Shown in pieces: positions 63,558 to 64,000 of a stretch of 64,000 nucleotides of DNA (the first letter of the stretch is position 1; each line of letters begins with the position of its first letter). Where the stretch lies: positions 21,088,001-21,152,000 of the forward strand of contig CM069607.1 of assembly GCA_035771175.1 (NCBI GenBank), given 5' to 3'. This DNA is from Paratinospora sagittata. Its lineage: Eukaryota > Streptophyta > Magnoliopsida > Ranunculales > Menispermaceae. The notes beneath the pieces are model-generated. The model was not told the origin of the DNA. It ran no database searches and saw only the letters and a list, made by a program, of their open reading frames with translations. The position numbers were made by a program, and so were the translations under genes.

Positions 63558-64000
63558 AGTTTGTTGCGTTAACTTATATTAGAATCACTGGTAACCGATC
63601 ATGGTTGACTAGTTGTTTGATCATTTAAAAGCAACGGGACAAGTTAACGAAAAAAAGTAACTTAAAGCACCTAGTTTACTAGATCCTTCTTTCCACCTTC
63701 AAATACATTTTTAAATTACTAAAATCGGAGTTAAAACAAAAAACGTTAGTTTCATTTGAATTTTACCTTTCGTTTGCGGAAATTATACACTGTTCGGTAA
63801 ACAATCAGTAAGTAAACTTTCAATTACCATAACTTTTTAGTTTTAACTTGAATTTGAGTAATTCAAATTGCATTGTAAAGCAAAAGAGAAGATCTACAAA
63901 CTTGTTTGCTATAACTTACTTTTTGATCACCGATGATCAGTCAAGGTTGATTAATACTTGAAATATTGAATAGCAACGGGACCGGTTACGGCTTACCGAA
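63558..64000 (+). repeat. Right-end copy in 2,047-bp register; last monomer partial
   Basis: This contains the end of B 63293, the whole A 63636 and the first 23 bp of B 63978, which the window cuts. All follow 61511-61953 at +2047. The array continues beyond the window. Confidence 0.88.

Larger units (their letters stand above)
1..64000 (+). repeat. AT-rich satellite DNA array, ~340-bp monomers (A/B dimers of ~680 bp)
   Basis: The window is entirely filled by head-to-tail copies of a monomer of about 340 bp (about 188 copies, mean spacing 340.3 bp from my start positions). Two diverged types alternate: A begins gggacaagttaacgaaaag and B begins gggaccggttacgggttacc. Both carry the box gaaaagtaacttaaagcacc near the start and an agatct site about 90 bp before the end. 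All copies lie in the same orientation, and there is no interruption by unique DNA, transposon or gene. Stop codons are frequent in all six frames; the start of type A alone has TAA or TAG in all three forward frames. Array size and homogeneity fit heterochromatin, probably centromeric or pericentromeric, but location and species are inference. Confidence 0.98.

Noticed and set aside
1..64000. Short open reading frames within monomers
   Set aside because: They are short, shared by all repeats, interrupted by frequent stops in all frames and vary with indels between copies. No protein family is recognisable.
1..64000. CRISPR-like repeat array
   Set aside because: The repeat unit is 340 bp with no unique spacers, and the whole unit repeats. 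This is a satellite.
1..64000. Transposable element or LTR insertion
   Set aside because: Monomer spacing stays within a few bases of 340 throughout, apart from the two deletions described. No stretch of foreign sequence or target-site duplication was seen.
1..64000. Inverted (minus-strand) blocks of monomers within the array
   Set aside because: The inverted matches are internal to each monomer. Every A and B start is on the plus strand.

Overview
The whole 64 kb window is one uninterrupted satellite DNA array from a eukaryotic genome. I see no gene, RNA gene, transposable element, CRISPR array, origin or unique sequence anywhere in it. The array is A+T-rich (about two thirds by eye) and runs in a single orientation from base 1 to base 64000. 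It enters and leaves the window in mid-array, so neither edge is visible. A centromeric or pericentromeric heterochromatin location is the usual one for such arrays, but that is inference. The host species cannot be named from the sequence. Arthropod, plant or nematode satellites of this size and composition are all conceivable.

The building plan has four levels. (1) A half-unit of about 170 bp. (2) Two half-units in opposite orientation make one monomer of about 340 bp, so each monomer is a degenerate palindrome with a dyad axis near its middle and another near each boundary. In the first dimer the axes fall near 149.5, 322, 491 and 662. (3) Two diverged monomer types, A (starts gggacaagttaac) and B (starts gggaccggttac or a close variant), alternate and give a basic period of about 680 bp. 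I count 94 A, 93 complete B, one B/A hybrid and a final partial B. (4) Groups of dimers have been re-duplicated in tandem into local higher-order repeats (HORs) of different sizes.

Layout of the HOR blocks: 1-2709, a 4-monomer unit (1,354 bp) almost twice; 2710-4073, unduplicated dimers; 4110-8215, a 6-monomer unit (about 2,047 bp) twice; 8849-12938, an older 6-monomer unit (about 2,044 bp) twice; 12939-14983, mixed dimers; 14984-20429, an 8-monomer unit (about 2,723 bp) twice; 19068-36769, a 26-monomer unit of 8,851 bp twice and nearly identical, the most striking block; 36770-39491, a 4-monomer unit (1,361 bp) twice; 39492-43574, mixed dimers; 43575-50887, a 10-monomer unit (about 3,407 bp) about 2.15 times; 50888-55156, mixed dimers; about 55182-58568, an odd 5-monomer unit (1,709 bp) twice, with a B/A hybrid monomer at the junction; 58863-64000, a mosaic in which a 3,409-bp register switches to a 2,047-bp register.

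Nothing here works together as a genetic pathway. The pattern is what repeated unequal exchange and gene conversion leave in a satellite. The points of interest are the inverted half-unit architecture, the large recent 26-monomer duplication, the single break of A/B alternation at a conserved box shared by A and B, and a strongly conserved box near the start of every monomer.
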